Shown piece by piece: positions 53,627 through 63,170 of a stretch of 63,429 nt of DNA. Origin of the DNA: Arthrobacter alkaliphilus (GTDB lineage Bacteria > Actinomycetota > Actinomycetes > Actinomycetales > Micrococcaceae). The stretch lies in contig NZ_JAKEEC010000014.1 in the NCBI RefSeq assembly GCF_021483235.1, positions 1-63,429 on the forward strand. Reading direction: 5' to 3'. Position numbers and translations under genes: made by a program. The first letter of the stretch is position 1. Each line of letters starts with the position of its first letter. The notes below the pieces were generated by a model. The model was not told the origin of the DNA, searched no databases, and saw nothing but the letters and a program-made list of their open reading frames with translations.

Positions 53627-54448
53627 CTACTTCCACCATGTATCGAAAATTGTGACCGGAACAGTGCGCTTGTGGCGGGTGCGCATGTACTTGTCCTCGA
53701 TGGTCGCGGCGGCGCCTTCGGTGACTTCCTTGCCTTCGAGGTAATCGTCGATCTGGTCGTAGGTAATACCGAGTTCGTCTTCGTCCGTGCGCCCCGGCGA
53801 TCCGTCCAGGAGGTCCGCGGTGGGCACCTTTTCCCAGATCCGGTTGGGCGCGCCAAGTTCGGCGAGCAGTGCGCGGTTCTGCCGCTTGTTGAGGCCGAAG
53901 AGGGGAAGGATGTCCGCGCCGCCGTCGCCGTATTTGGTGAAGAAGCCGGTGACGGACTCGGCGCCGTGGTCGGTGCCGATGACGAGGTAGTTGTATTCAC
54001 CGGCGAGCGCGTACTGGGCCAGCATGCGGGCGCGGGCCTTGGTGTTGCCTTTGTGGAAGTCCGTAATGGCGGCGCCGGTGGTCTTTTCGAACTCGTCCTC
54101 GAAGCCGTCCACTGCGCGGGAAATGTTGAAGGTCCACTCGGTCTTGGCCTGGATGAAGTCCAAGGCGGCCTGGGCGTCGTCCTCGTCGTGCTGGGTGCCG
54201 TAGGGGAGCCGGACCGCAACGAAGTTTGCGTCAACACCCTCGGCCTCGAGCTCCTCGACAGCCAATTGCGCGAGTCTCCCGGCAAGGGACGAATCCAGTC
54301 CGCCCGAAATGCCGAGGACAAAGCCGTTGGTCCGTGTGGCCTTGAGGTACTCCTTGAGGAACGTGACGCGTTTACGGACCTCCTCTGCAGGGTCAATCCG
54401 GGGCTGGACGCCCATTTCCGCGATGATTTCGGCCTGGAGTGTGCGCAT
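53627..54448 (-). CDS. nadE: NH3-dependent NAD+ synthetase
   Basis: Makes NAD from deamido-NAD with ammonia and ATP; 273 residues, like E. coli NadE. PPi-loop motif [18 protein letters not shown] and [19 protein letters not shown] are clear; no glutaminase domain is fused. The frame opens at 54481, but the ATG at 54448 gives the family N-terminus ([13 protein letters not shown]). A 249-nt gap without recognisable genes separates it from the synthetase upstream of the window. Confidence 0.94.
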   Translation of the reverse strand: MRTLQAEIIAEMGVQPRIDPAEEVRKRVTFLKEYLKATRTNGFVLGISGGLDSSLAGRLAQLAVEELEAEGVDANFVAVRLPYGTQHDEDDAQAALDFIQAKTEWTFNISRAVDGFEDEFEKTTGAAITDFHKGNTKARARMLAQYALAGEYNYLVIGTDHGAESVTGFFTKYGDGGADILPLFGLNKRQNRALLAELGAPNRIWEKVPTADLLDGSPGRTDEDELGITYDQIDDYLEGKEVTEGAAATIEDKYMRTRHKRTVPVTIFDTWWK

Positions 54449-54520
54449 GTCACCAACACTAATAACGAGTGCTTGGATCACTCAACTGTGTCGCCCTGAA
54501 GTCAATCGGAAAGAGCTCGT

Positions 54521-54616
54521 GCGGTAGGTGACCGGGCGTCGGGTGGAAACTTGCGGTAGGTGACCGGGCGTAGGGGTGAAACGGGCGGTAGGTGAGTGAG
54601 CGTCGGGTGGGCTAGC
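54521..54616. repeat. Three-unit 32-bp tandem repeat
   Basis: Units start at 54521, 54553 and 54585 with an exact 32-bp period, each opening GCGGTAGGTGA. Unit 2 differs from unit 1 at a few positions and unit 3 is more diverged. The third unit runs into the 3' end of the LacI gene and contains its stop codon. It lies between divergent gene ends (nadE 5' side and LacI 3' side). Function unknown. Confidence 0.85.
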
Positions 54617-55634
54617 GCTCCGGGGCGGCTCCGGTGGAGGCCCGGACCGTGAGGTGCGTGGGCATGACTGCCAGGCGCCGGCTGGTGCCGCCGTATTGGG
54701 GATTCAGGCTGGACAGCAGCATGGACACTGCCACGCGTCCGGCCTGTTCAATGGGCGACGCCATGGTGGTCAGCGGAGGGTTGCAGAAATCGGCGCCGAA
54801 GATGTCGTCGCATCCGACGATGCTCATGTCCTCAGGCACCCGGATGCCGCGTTCGCGCAGGCGCTGCAGCATTCCGATGGCAAGCAGGTCATTGAACACG
54901 ATGCAGGCAGTAGCCCCTGTGTGCACGGCGGCGTCCGCTGCGGCCGCTCCGGAGGTGGTCTTGGGCGGGAACGGTCCCACGCTGAATGTGGTCAGCTTCC
55001 GTTCGGCGGTTTCCTCCTGGAACGCTTGCCACCGCTTGGCGTTGGACCAGGAGGTGGCCGGGCCTCCGACAAAGCAGATCCTTGTGTGCCCCAGCGATAC
55101 CAGGTGTTCCAGCGCCTGGATGATGGCCGACGGCGTATCGATCACCACGGTGGGTGCGATGGCCGGGGCCCGGTTGATGGTGACCAGGGGCTGCTGTGCC
55201 GCCGCCTCGGCCAGTTGCGCGTCCGTGAGGCGGGATGCGGCAAGGATGAAGCCGTCTGCCGAGCGGCGCATCTTCTGCAGGGCATCTGCCTCCATCTCCG
55301 CCGATTCCTCGGTGTCAACGAGCAGTTGCGTGTAACCGGCGGCCTTCAACTGGTGCTGCGTCCCGCGGATGATGTCGAAGTAGAACGGATTGGTGATGTC
55401 CGGGACCAGGACGGCAACGGTCTGGGTCCGTCCGGAGCTCAGCCCGCGGGCTTGGGAGCTCGGTATGTAATTCAACTGCGCAGCCGCTTCTTCGATCCGC
55501 TCGCGCGTAACGCGGTTGACCCTGCCGGGATTACTCAGGGCCCTTGAGACGGTTGATGTTGCCACCCCCGCAAGCTCCGCGACATCGCGGATCGTGGGCT
55601 GCCTGCCCGGTGACCGGAGCTGGAGTTCTGCCAT
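54612..55634 (-). CDS. LacI-family regulator, divergent from sugar ABC operon
   Basis: Regulator of 340 residues: helix-turn-helix TIRDVAELAGVATSTVSRALSNPGRV (about 14-40), then a ligand-binding domain (VAVLVPDITNPFYFDIIRG). It is transcribed away from the ABC operon, and a symmetric LacI-type operator overlaps that operon's promoter, so it is the likely repressor of both itself and the operon. Its 3' end overlaps the tandem repeat. Confidence 0.94.
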   Translation of the reverse strand: MAELQLRSPGRQPTIRDVAELAGVATSTVSRALSNPGRVNRVTRERIEEAAAQLNYIPSSQARGLSSGRTQTVAVLVPDITNPFYFDIIRGTQHQLKAAGYTQLLVDTEESAEMEADALQKMRRSADGFILAASRLTDAQLAEAAAQQPLVTINRAPAIAPTVVIDTPSAIIQALEHLVSLGHTRICFVGGPATSWSNAKRWQAFQEETAERKLTTFSVGPFPPKTTSGAAAADAAVHTGATACIVFNDLLAIGMLQRLRERGIRVPEDMSIVGCDDIFGADFCNPPLTTMASPIEQAGRVAVSMLLSSLNPQYGGTSRRLAVMPTHLTVRASTGAAPER

Positions 55635-55713
55635 CGCCTAGGTATTCCTCATCCGTCGCAGCCGCTCATCGACGAGTGACTTGTCCCACAATTGCAGCAC
55701 CGATGACAATTTT

Positions 55714-55752
55714 TGGCAATCGCTTGTCATTGTCGTTTCGCGTGCCTAAACT
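55714..55752 (+). promoter_or_regulatory. Promoter with overlapping LacI operator
   Basis: Operator TGGCAATCGCTTGTCA (55714-55729) fits TGRCAAKCGMTTGYCA, symmetric around a central CG. Its right half is the -35 box TTGTCA (55724-55729); TAAACT (55747-55752) is the -10 after a 17-nt spacer. Repressor binding would block the polymerase. It drives the operon from 55819. Confidence 0.8.
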
Positions 55753-55818
55753 CGGAGCAAGCACCCGATGTGACGCACGCCACGCCAATGTGGTCATCGG
55801 GCTCCAGGGAGGAAAACA

Positions 55819-57183
55819 ATGAAGTTTGCATCGTCCGCCAAATTTGCCGCTGTTGTCGTAACGGCCGCCCTAGCTTTGACCGCCTGCGGAGGCGGAAGCA
55901 CCAGTTCAGGGGGATCGGGGGGGACTGTCGGACCTGTTGACGGCAAGGGCAAGAAGTTGAGCGTCCTGACCGGCGTCAACAACCAGTACTCGGCCCAGCA
56001 GAAGCAGTGGTTCACCGACATCGCGGCCAAGTTCAAGGCGCAGACCGGTGCAGACGTGGAATTCGAAACGTTCGCTTCGGCCAACGACGAACTGACCCGC
56101 ATCCAGACCTCCGTCGTCTCCGGACAGGGACCGGACATCTACAGCCTGGGCACCACCTTCACGCCCACGGCCTTTGCCACCAAGGCCTTCGTGACATTGT
56201 CCGACGACGACTGGAAGAAGGTAGGCGGGAAGGACAAGTTCAACCAGGCCGCCCTCGGAATTTCCGGCCCGGACGCCCAGCACCAAGCGGGTATTCCCTT
56301 CGTCAGCCGGCCGTTCGTGATGGCCTACAACAAGGACATCCTGAAAGCGGCCGGGATCGACAAGCCCGCCACCAGCTGGGACGAGCTCGCAACCCAGGCG
56401 AAGAAGATGACCGACCCGTCCACCGGCACCTTCGGCCTGGCTACGGGCTACAAGGACAACTTCGATCCCTGGAAGTTCATCTGGGCCATGTCCGTCCAGG
56501 CAGGAAACCCGCTCGTCGACGGCAAGACCCTCAAGCTTGACGACCCGGCCGTCAAGAAGGCCTATGAAACCTACTTCGGATGGCTTACCAAGGACAAGGT
56601 TGTGGACCCGGCTTCCATCGGATGGAGCAACAGCAACGCAGTTGCCGCCTTTGCCTCCGGCAAGGCCGGGTACCTGATGATGACCACCTCCAGCTCCCTC
56701 CCGACGCTCGACAAGTCGGCGGTCGCGGGCAAGTACGCCTACACGGCCATGCCGACGACGGCGCCGGGCCAGTCGTCCCCGAAGGGCGACGGCGCGAATG
56801 CCGCCAGCATCCTGTCCGGTGACAACGTGGTTGTCGCCGACTACTCCAAGCAGAAGGACCTGGCCTTCGCCTACATCAACCTGATCACGTCCAAGGACGA
56901 GCAGTTGAACTACCAGAAGATCTTCGGTGACCTGCCTGCCAACGCCGAAGCGCTGAAGTCGCTGGACAACCCCGCGCTGAAACCGGTTGCCGACACCGCA
57001 GCGAAGTCCAAGGCCACTCCGTTCACCGGAGCCTGGGGTGACATCCAGCTCGCCCTCACCAACGTAGTGGTCCAGTCGATCCCTGACCTTTCCAAGGGTT
57101 CCGTGGACGACTCGAGCCTCCAGGCGCGCATCAAGGACGCACAGTCCAAGGGCCAAGCCTCACTCGACCGGGCATCCAAGTAA
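55819..57183 (+). CDS. Sugar ABC transporter substrate-binding lipoprotein
   Basis: Extracellular binding protein of 454 residues, carbohydrate family 1. A lipoprotein signal with lipobox LTAC and a Gly/Ser linker precede the mature domain (KKLSVLTGVNNQYSAQQKQWF). First gene of a seven-gene unit: binding protein, two permeases, isomerase, dehydrogenase, isomerase, regulator. The sugar is unknown; the downstream enzymes suggest a polyol or uronic/keto-sugar. GGAGG precedes ATG 55819. Confidence 0.94.
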   Translation: MKFASSAKFAAVVVTAALALTACGGGSTSSGGSGGTVGPVDGKGKKLSVLTGVNNQYSAQQKQWFTDIAAKFKAQTGADVEFETFASANDELTRIQTSVVSGQGPDIYSLGTTFTPTAFATKAFVTLSDDDWKKVGGKDKFNQAALGISGPDAQHQAGIPFVSRPFVMAYNKDILKAAGIDKPATSWDELATQAKKMTDPSTGTFGLATGYKDNFDPWKFIWAMSVQAGNPLVDGKTLKLDDPAVKKAYETYFGWLTKDKVVDPASIGWSNSNAVAAFASGKAGYLMMTTSSSLPTLDKSAVAGKYAYTAMPTTAPGQSSPKGDGANAASILSGDNVVVADYSKQKDLAFAYINLITSKDEQLNYQKIFGDLPANAEALKSLDNPALKPVADTAAKSKATPFTGAWGDIQLALTNVVVQSIPDLSKGSVDDSSLQARIKDAQSKGQASLDRASK

Positions 57184-57195
57184 GCAGGAACCGAC

Positions 57196-58191
57196 ATGTC
57201 CACCGATTCACTGACTGCGGGCAAGCCGATGCGCCGTAAGTCGTCCCGCGACGCCAAGCCGGGCCCGCAGTCTCAGGACAATACCTCGAGGCGCCGCAAG
57301 GGGCTGAGCGAACGCAACCGCCCCTTGTGGATGCTGATCCCCGGCGGCCTGCTGATGATCATCATCATCGTGGTGCCGCTCCTGCTCGGCATCTTCATGT
57401 CAGGCCTGGACCTTGACCAGTATTCGCTGCGCAAGTGGGTCAGCGCTCCGTTCATCGGAGTCCAGAACTTCGTCGAAGCGCTGACCGCATCGCCTTTGCT
57501 GCACGCCATCTGGCTCAGCGTCAGCTACTCCTTGCTCGCCATGGTGGTCACCATCCCGCTCGGCATCGCCGGTGCGGTCGCCACCCAGAACGCGTTCAAG
57601 GGCCGGGCAGTAATCCGTTCCATCTTCCTGATCCCCTATGTCCTTCCCTCCTTTGTGGTGGCGACGGTCTGGCGGACCATGTTCCAGCCGGGCAGCGTCA
57701 TCGATTCACTGCTGCATTCGGTGGGCATCGATGCCGGCCTGTGGCTTAACGGCCCGAACTCATATTGGACGCTGATCCTGGTCCAGATCTGGGCATCGTG
57801 GCCGTTTGTCTACTTGCTGGCGTTGTCCGGGCTCCAGTCAGTGGACCATGAGGTCCACGAGGCCTCGGCCCTGGACGGCGCCCTGTGGTGGAACAAACTC
57901 CGCTACGTGGTCTTCCCCTACCTCAAGGGTCCGCTCTCGTTGGCGTTCCTGATCGGCATGCTGCACCACATCAACAACTTCACCTTGCCGTTCGTCCTGT
58001 TCGGGATACCCGCTCCGTCCGATGTGGAGCTGCTTCCGATCCTCACCTACGTCACCAGCTTCCAGAGCTTCCGGTTCGGGCTCAGCGCGGCCATGGCGTT
58101 CATTTCGCTGATCCTGATCGCGATTCCCTTGTTCGTCTATTTGCGGGCCGTCAAGCTCGACGACGCCGAAACACCCGGAGGCAAGAAGTGA
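57196..58191 (+). CDS. Sugar ABC transporter permease (MalF type)
   Basis: Inner-membrane subunit of 331 residues, six helices after a 45-residue basic cytoplasmic N-terminus. EAA loop HEASALDGALWWNKLRYVVFPYLKGP, slightly diverged. It starts 12 nt after the binding-protein gene and overlaps the next permease by 4 nt. Confidence 0.94.
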   Translation: MSTDSLTAGKPMRRKSSRDAKPGPQSQDNTSRRRKGLSERNRPLWMLIPGGLLMIIIIVVPLLLGIFMSGLDLDQYSLRKWVSAPFIGVQNFVEALTASPLLHAIWLSVSYSLLAMVVTIPLGIAGAVATQNAFKGRAVIRSIFLIPYVLPSFVVATVWRTMFQPGSVIDSLLHSVGIDAGLWLNGPNSYWTLILVQIWASWPFVYLLALSGLQSVDHEVHEASALDGALWWNKLRYVVFPYLKGPLSLAFLIGMLHHINNFTLPFVLFGIPAPSDVELLPILTYVTSFQSFRFGLSAAMAFISLILIAIPLFVYLRAVKLDDAETPGGKK

Positions 58192-59108
58192 GCACCGCAA
58201 CTGCAGCCGTCGGACGCCAAGCAAGCGAGGACTTCCGTCCGGGCTCCAAACGCCAGCACGAAGTGACCCGGCTCATGCCGGGGCCCATGCTTGCCATCAT
58301 CCTGACGGCGTTGTGTGCCCTGGTCCTGATTCCGGTGGCCTACATCTTCCTCGCATCCGTGAACTCGGATATCGGCGTGGCCAGGGGCGAGTTCCTGCCG
58401 TCCAGCTTCTCCTTCGAGAACTATTCGAAGATCTGGACGAGCGTTGGACTGGCCACCGGCCTGACCAACAGCGTGCTCGTGGCAGGGTCCACCGCGGTGG
58501 TGTCCGCGCTCATGTCGATCGCCACCGCCTACGTCCTGGTCCGTTACCAGTTCCGCGGCCGGTTGACGATCCTTCGCGGGCTGTTGGGTCTCCAGTCGGT
58601 GCCCGGCACCCTCATGGTCCTTCCGGTCTTCGTACTGTTCTCCTCGTCGGCCACCTACCTGGGTATCCAGGTCATCGGCACGCAGTGGGGCTTGTTCATC
58701 ACCTATCTGACCTTCGCGATGCCGTTCTCGACGTGGGTGATGGTCACCTATCTGCGCGGCCTGCCGCGCGAACTCGAAGAGGCCGCAAGGATCGACGGCG
58801 CCAGCAACATCGGCGTGCTGGTGCGGATCATCCTCCCCCTGAGCTGGCCCGGCGTCGTCGTCTCCGGTATTTTCGCCTTCCTGCTCGGCTGGAACGACGT
58901 CTTGTTCGCCTCAGTCATGACCCGGCCCGAAAGCCAGACGGCCGCCGTCGCGCTCCAGGTATTCGGTGCCTCGCAAGAAGGCGGTGCGATTCCGTTCTAC
59001 GGCCAGATGATGGCAGCTTCCCTTGTGTGTGCTGCCCCGGTGGTCATCCTGTACCTGATTTTCCAGCGTTACCTAGTGGGCGGCCTGACCGCCGGAGGAG
59101 TCAAGTAA
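58188..59108 (+). CDS. Sugar ABC transporter permease (MalG type)
   Basis: Second permease, 306 residues, with EAA loop EEAARIDGASNIGVLVRIILPLSWPG and C-terminal LVGGLTAGGVK. GTG 58188 overlaps the previous stop (GTGA); the longer open frame upstream is discarded. No ATPase gene follows. Confidence 0.93.
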   Translation: MSTATAAVGRQASEDFRPGSKRQHEVTRLMPGPMLAIILTALCALVLIPVAYIFLASVNSDIGVARGEFLPSSFSFENYSKIWTSVGLATGLTNSVLVAGSTAVVSALMSIATAYVLVRYQFRGRLTILRGLLGLQSVPGTLMVLPVFVLFSSSATYLGIQVIGTQWGLFITYLTFAMPFSTWVMVTYLRGLPRELEEAARIDGASNIGVLVRIILPLSWPGVVVSGIFAFLLGWNDVLFASVMTRPESQTAAVALQVFGASQEGGAIPFYGQMMAASLVCAAPVVILYLIFQRYLVGGLTAGGVK

Positions 59109-59110
59109 GT

Positions 59111-59956
59111 ATGAGTACGCCAGCTGTCGAATGGGAGCTCTCGGGCTTCGGCGACGAAATCGACGACGACCCCAAGGTCCAGATCGCCGTGATGCAGGCC
59201 TTGGGCGCCAACCACATTGAGGTCCGCAGCGCCTGGGGCACCAACATCGTGGATCTGGACGACGCGCAGCTTGGTGAATTGAAGTCCTTGTTGGATGCCG
59301 CGGACATGAAGGTATCCGCGATCGCCTCGCCGATCGGGAAAGTGGATGTTTCCCTTCCCGTCGAGCACGAGGTGGAAAGGCTCCGCCGCGCAATCAACGC
59401 CGCGAAGGTCCTGGGCGCGCGCTACATCCGGATCTTCTCCTTCTACTACGGCGCGGACGTGGCGGTGGAGAGCATCCGGGATGCGGTCATCGAGCGCATG
59501 CGTGCCCTCGCGGACGTGGCCGAACAGTCCGGCGTCGTCCTTCTGCACGAAAACGAGAAGGACATTTACGGCGACATCCCCGAGCGGGTCCTGGACATCA
59601 TCGAAACCGTGGCTTCTCCCGCGCTGAAGGTCGCTTGGGACGCGGCGAATTTCGTCCAGGTAGGCGTCAAGCCTTTCGACGAAGGCTACGCCAAGCTCCG
59701 TCCGCACCTTGAGTACCTGCAGGTGAAGGATGCCTTGTTCTCGAACGCTGCAGTGGTCCCGGCGGGCGAGGGCGACGGCGATGTCCTCCGTACCGTAGAA
59801 GCCTTGAAGGCCGATGGGTACACCGGGTTCGCCAGCCTCGAGCCGCATCTGGCCGGCGCCCATGGACTCGGCGGCTTCTCCGGCCCGACGGCGTTCGGCA
59901 TCGCCGCAAGGGCGTTCGCGAAGGTCCTGAGCGAAGCAGGAGTGGAGGCAAAATGA
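59111..59956 (+). CDS. Sugar phosphate isomerase/epimerase (TIM barrel)
   Basis: Xylose-isomerase-like TIM-barrel enzyme of 281 residues. HIEVRSAWG, SAIASPIGKV, VVLLHENEKDIYGD and VKDAL give the conserved metal-site Glu/His/Asp pattern of the AP_endonuc_2 family. It starts 2 nt after the permease stop, so it is part of the operon. Such proteins isomerise keto-sugars or inositol derivatives; the substrate here is unknown. Confidence 0.9.
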   Translation: MSTPAVEWELSGFGDEIDDDPKVQIAVMQALGANHIEVRSAWGTNIVDLDDAQLGELKSLLDAADMKVSAIASPIGKVDVSLPVEHEVERLRRAINAAKVLGARYIRIFSFYYGADVAVESIRDAVIERMRALADVAEQSGVVLLHENEKDIYGDIPERVLDIIETVASPALKVAWDAANFVQVGVKPFDEGYAKLRPHLEYLQVKDALFSNAAVVPAGEGDGDVLRTVEALKADGYTGFASLEPHLAGAHGLGGFSGPTAFGIAARAFAKVLSEAGVEAK

Positions 59957-61164
59957 GCGAAACTTCAAACGCTCAGTCGCAGATCCGGGCAGCGATCGTC
60001 GGGTGCGGCGTCATCGGCCGCACCCACTCGGCCGCCGCCCGCGAGTTCCCGGAGATCGTCATCACCGCGCTGGTGGATGTGGTTCCCGAGGCATCCGAGG
60101 CGCTGGCCGCAAAGATCGAAGCCAATGGCGACCCGAAGCCTGCGGTTTTCACCACGCTGGCCGAGGCGCTCGCCGCTGTACCCGTGGGTCTGGTCATCAT
60201 CTCTACGCCCAGCGGACTGCACATCCAGCAAGCGCTGGAAGCGCTCGACGCCGGCAAGCACGTCGTGATCGAAAAGCCACTTGACGTTGACTTGAGCAAG
60301 GCGGACGAAATCCTGGCTGCGGCCGAGGCTGCCGAGGCGAAGGGCCTGGTGGCCACGGTGATCAGCCAGCACCGCTTCGATCCGGCCAGCAGGGTGGTGG
60401 ACGAGGCCAGCCGGGCGGGCCGTTTCGGCACGCTGACCTCCGCGGTGGCCTCAGTCAGTTGGTGGAGGAGCCAGAGCTACTACGATTCGGGCGCGTGGCG
60501 CGGAACCTGGGCCATGGACGGCGGTGGAGCCATCATGAACCAGGGCGTTCACACCGTGGACCTGCTCTTGTGGTTCCTGGGCCGGCCTGTCGAGATCAGC
60601 GCCAAAACCGCCCTCCTCGCCCACGAAGGCGTTGAGGTTGAAGACACGGCCGTAGCCACCGTTACGTTCGAGTCCGGCGCGCTTGCCGTGCTGCACGCGA
60701 CAACGGCGGCGTACCCTGGCCTGACGGTGCGCCTCCAGGTGATGGGCAGCAAGGGTTCAGCGGTGATTGACAACGACGACCTCGCGTACTTCCACGCGTC
60801 AGATGCCGCCGATCCTTCGGAGAGCAGCGCCATGGGCATCCTCGGAGGTGGTAACCAGGCCGCCGTCGAACTCGCCAAATATCCGGACGACAAGGTCGAA
60901 GCACTGGATCCGACGGTGTATCCGGCCGGACATGTCCGGCAGTACCGCGACATCCTTGCGGCGATCCGCGAGGGGCGCCCGGCCGGCGTCACTGTCCGGG
61001 ACGCCCTGACCGCCTTGGCTACGGTGCGTGCCCTGTACGTCTCGGCAACGCTGGGGCAGCCGGTGCTGATCGCCGATGTCATCGCGGGCAAGTACAACGA
61101 CGTGGAGGTCCGTACCGGCGGGTCCGCTTCCCACCCTGACACCCGTGCAGGGGTCTCGGCATGA
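59953..61164 (+). CDS. Gfo/Idh/MocA-family dehydrogenase
   Basis: NAD(P)-dependent sugar or polyol dehydrogenase of 403 residues. The Rossmann segment AAIVGCGVIGRTHSAAA and the signature EKPLDVDLSKADEIL (catalytic Lys) are visible; the C-terminal domain is of normal length. It overlaps the previous and next genes by 4 nt. Between two isomerases, it may oxidise a sugar hydroxyl to a keto group that the isomerases then process. Confidence 0.92.
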   Translation: MSETSNAQSQIRAAIVGCGVIGRTHSAAAREFPEIVITALVDVVPEASEALAAKIEANGDPKPAVFTTLAEALAAVPVGLVIISTPSGLHIQQALEALDAGKHVVIEKPLDVDLSKADEILAAAEAAEAKGLVATVISQHRFDPASRVVDEASRAGRFGTLTSAVASVSWWRSQSYYDSGAWRGTWAMDGGGAIMNQGVHTVDLLLWFLGRPVEISAKTALLAHEGVEVEDTAVATVTFESGALAVLHATTAAYPGLTVRLQVMGSKGSAVIDNDDLAYFHASDAADPSESSAMGILGGGNQAAVELAKYPDDKVEALDPTVYPAGHVRQYRDILAAIREGRPAGVTVRDALTALATVRALYVSATLGQPVLIADVIAGKYNDVEVRTGGSASHPDTRAGVSA

Positions 61165-62048
61165 AGTTCTCCGTCTTCACCGCTTCCACGCCCGAATGGT
61201 CGCCCGAGGAAGCCGCCACCAAGCTTGCCGCCCAGGGCTGGGACGGCGTCGAATGGCGGGTCACGGACCAGGCCGACGCGGCAGAACCGGGCTTCTGGGC
61301 AGGGAACCGTGCCACCTGGCCCATGAAGGGACTGGAGGATTCGGTCCCGGAGATTGCCCGGCTCACCGCCGAAGCAGGGCTCGAGTTCTCGGGCCTTGGC
61401 GGATACGCCCGCTGCGACAACCACGACGACGTCGAGCGGGTGCTCGCGGCGACCGCGGCCTTGGGTGCCAGGCAAGTCCGGGTGAACGTGCTGCCGCTGG
61501 GCAACTCGAACATGGGCGGCGGCGAACCCACAGGCCTGCCCTACCCGGAGCTCTTTGCCGCCACGCGGGAGCACTATGAGTGGGTCGCTTCGCGTGCAGC
61601 ACACCACGGCGTCAAAGCCCTTGTGGAACTGCACCATGGAACCGTGACGGCGTCGGCCTCCGCGGCCCGGCGGTTGTTGGATGGGCTGGATCCGCGGCAC
61701 GTCGGCGTTATCCATGACCTCGGCAACCTGCTGATCGAGGGCTGGGAATCACCGCTGCCCGCACTCCAGCTCCTGGGCCCGTACTTGGCACACGTCCACG
61801 TGAAGAACGCACGCTGGGTCCGCACCGACTCGAAAGACGAATCGGGCGGTGCGGTGTGGGTCAACGAATGGGCGCCCTTAGCCGAAGGACAAGCAAGCGT
61901 CCTGGCCTACTTCCGGGCGCTCGCCGACGTCGGCTACGACTCATGGGTCACGCTGGAGGACTTTTCCACCGAGCTTCCCCTGGAGGAACGGACGGCGTCC
62001 AACTTGGCCTATGTCCGCAAGGCAGCCGCGCTGGCTGGTTTCGCCTAG
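61161..62048 (+). CDS. Sugar phosphate isomerase/epimerase (second copy)
   Basis: TIM-barrel enzyme of 295 residues of the same superfamily as the gene at 59111, but clearly different in sequence (SVFTASTPEWSPEEAATKLAAQGWDGVEWR). Metal-site patterns LVELHHGTVT and VGVIHDLGNL, then VHVKNA, are present. It overlaps the dehydrogenase by 4 nt. Two distinct isomerases around one dehydrogenase suggest a multi-step conversion of an unusual sugar or polyol. Confidence 0.9.
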   Translation: MKFSVFTASTPEWSPEEAATKLAAQGWDGVEWRVTDQADAAEPGFWAGNRATWPMKGLEDSVPEIARLTAEAGLEFSGLGGYARCDNHDDVERVLAATAALGARQVRVNVLPLGNSNMGGGEPTGLPYPELFAATREHYEWVASRAAHHGVKALVELHHGTVTASASAARRLLDGLDPRHVGVIHDLGNLLIEGWESPLPALQLLGPYLAHVHVKNARWVRTDSKDESGGAVWVNEWAPLAEGQASVLAYFRALADVGYDSWVTLEDFSTELPLEERTASNLAYVRKAAALAGFA

Positions 62049-62146
62049 ACCGTGCGCGACGCCTTCGCGCGGATATTTCCCAGGTTACGGCGGGTGACGG
62101 TGGCGCGCGGACCGGTGGCCTCGCGAGTTCCTGCTATGTTTTCCGA

Positions 62147-63163
62147 ATGGGCCATGCTGTCACGCTGAAGAACGTCGCCGCCCACGCCGGCGTGTCCAGG
62201 ACCACCGCTTCGAACGTGCTGACCGGCACGGGGCGCGTCTCCTCCGAGACCCGGGACCGCGTGCATCAAGCCATGCGGGAGCTTGGGTACGTTTACAACC
62301 GTGGTGCCGCCTCGCTTCGGACCCGGCGCACCACCACGGTGGGAGTCATCGTCACCGACATCGCGAACCCCTTTTTCGGCGAACTGCTCGTAGGGCTCGA
62401 GTCAGCCCTCGCCGAGGCCGGGTTCCGTTCCCTCGTGGTCGCGTCGTCGGACGATCCCGTGCGCCAGGATGAGCTCATCGCGGAGCTTCGTGAGTACCAA
62501 GTGGCCGGGCTTGCCATCATGCCGGCGACTCGCTCGGGGAAGAGCTTTCTTGAAGGCCTCGAAGCCTCGCGCATCCCGCACGTTTTCGTCACCAAGTACT
62601 TGGAGGGCGTATCCGCGCCCTACGTCGGCCCGGACGACCGATTGGGCGGCCGCCTGGCAGCCGAACACCTCCTTGGCCATGGATGCCGGTCGTTCGCGTT
62701 CGTGGGTGGGCTTGCGCGCCATCTTTCACGACGCGACCGGATCGCGGGGGTGCGGGCCGCGCTGGCTGACGCCGGAGTGGAACCGGAACGGTTCATCGAC
62801 ATCGAGAGCGCTTCAAATGGCGAAGGCGGGCTGCGGGCAGGGGAGCAGTTGCTTGAACGAGGCCAACTGCCGGAGGCGATCATTTGCCAGAGCGATGCGG
62901 TGGCCTTTGGTGTCTACCGGTCCCTGCGCATCGCGGGGAAAGCGGCAGGGGTCCGGGTGATCGGCTACGACGACGTCCGGACCGCGGCGCTTTGGGAACC
63001 TCCACTCACGTCGGTCGCAACCCGGCCCGAGCGACTCGGCCGCGCGGCCGCCGAACTGCTCCTCGATGAAATCGCCGAGCCCTCGGCGGGCGTCTCGGAG
63101 CGAGTCTTCGCCCCGGAGCTCATGATCAGGGAATCGTGCGGCTGCCACGGCACTTCCCAGTGA
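62147..63163 (+). CDS. LacI-family regulator at the end of the sugar operon
   Basis: Regulator of 338 residues: helix-turn-helix TLKNVAAHAGVSRTTASNVLTGTGRV (about 6-32) and ligand-binding domain (VGVIVTDIANPFFGELLVGLESAL). ATG 62147 is taken as the start; the open frame runs further upstream through the previous gene's end without a ribosome site. It is separate from the LacI protein at 54612, so this sugar region has two regulators. The palindrome at 63265-63306 is a possible target. Confidence 0.91.
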   Translation: MGHAVTLKNVAAHAGVSRTTASNVLTGTGRVSSETRDRVHQAMRELGYVYNRGAASLRTRRTTTVGVIVTDIANPFFGELLVGLESALAEAGFRSLVVASSDDPVRQDELIAELREYQVAGLAIMPATRSGKSFLEGLEASRIPHVFVTKYLEGVSAPYVGPDDRLGGRLAAEHLLGHGCRSFAFVGGLARHLSRRDRIAGVRAALADAGVEPERFIDIESASNGEGGLRAGEQLLERGQLPEAIICQSDAVAFGVYRSLRIAGKAAGVRVIGYDDVRTAALWEPPLTSVATRPERLGRAAAELLLDEIAEPSAGVSERVFAPELMIRESCGCHGTSQ

Positions 63164-63170
63164 CGGATGC

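Noticed and set aside
55906..57156. 416-codon frame antisense to the sugar-binding protein
   Set aside because: Val/Gly/Arg-rich shadow of a clear lipoprotein gene.
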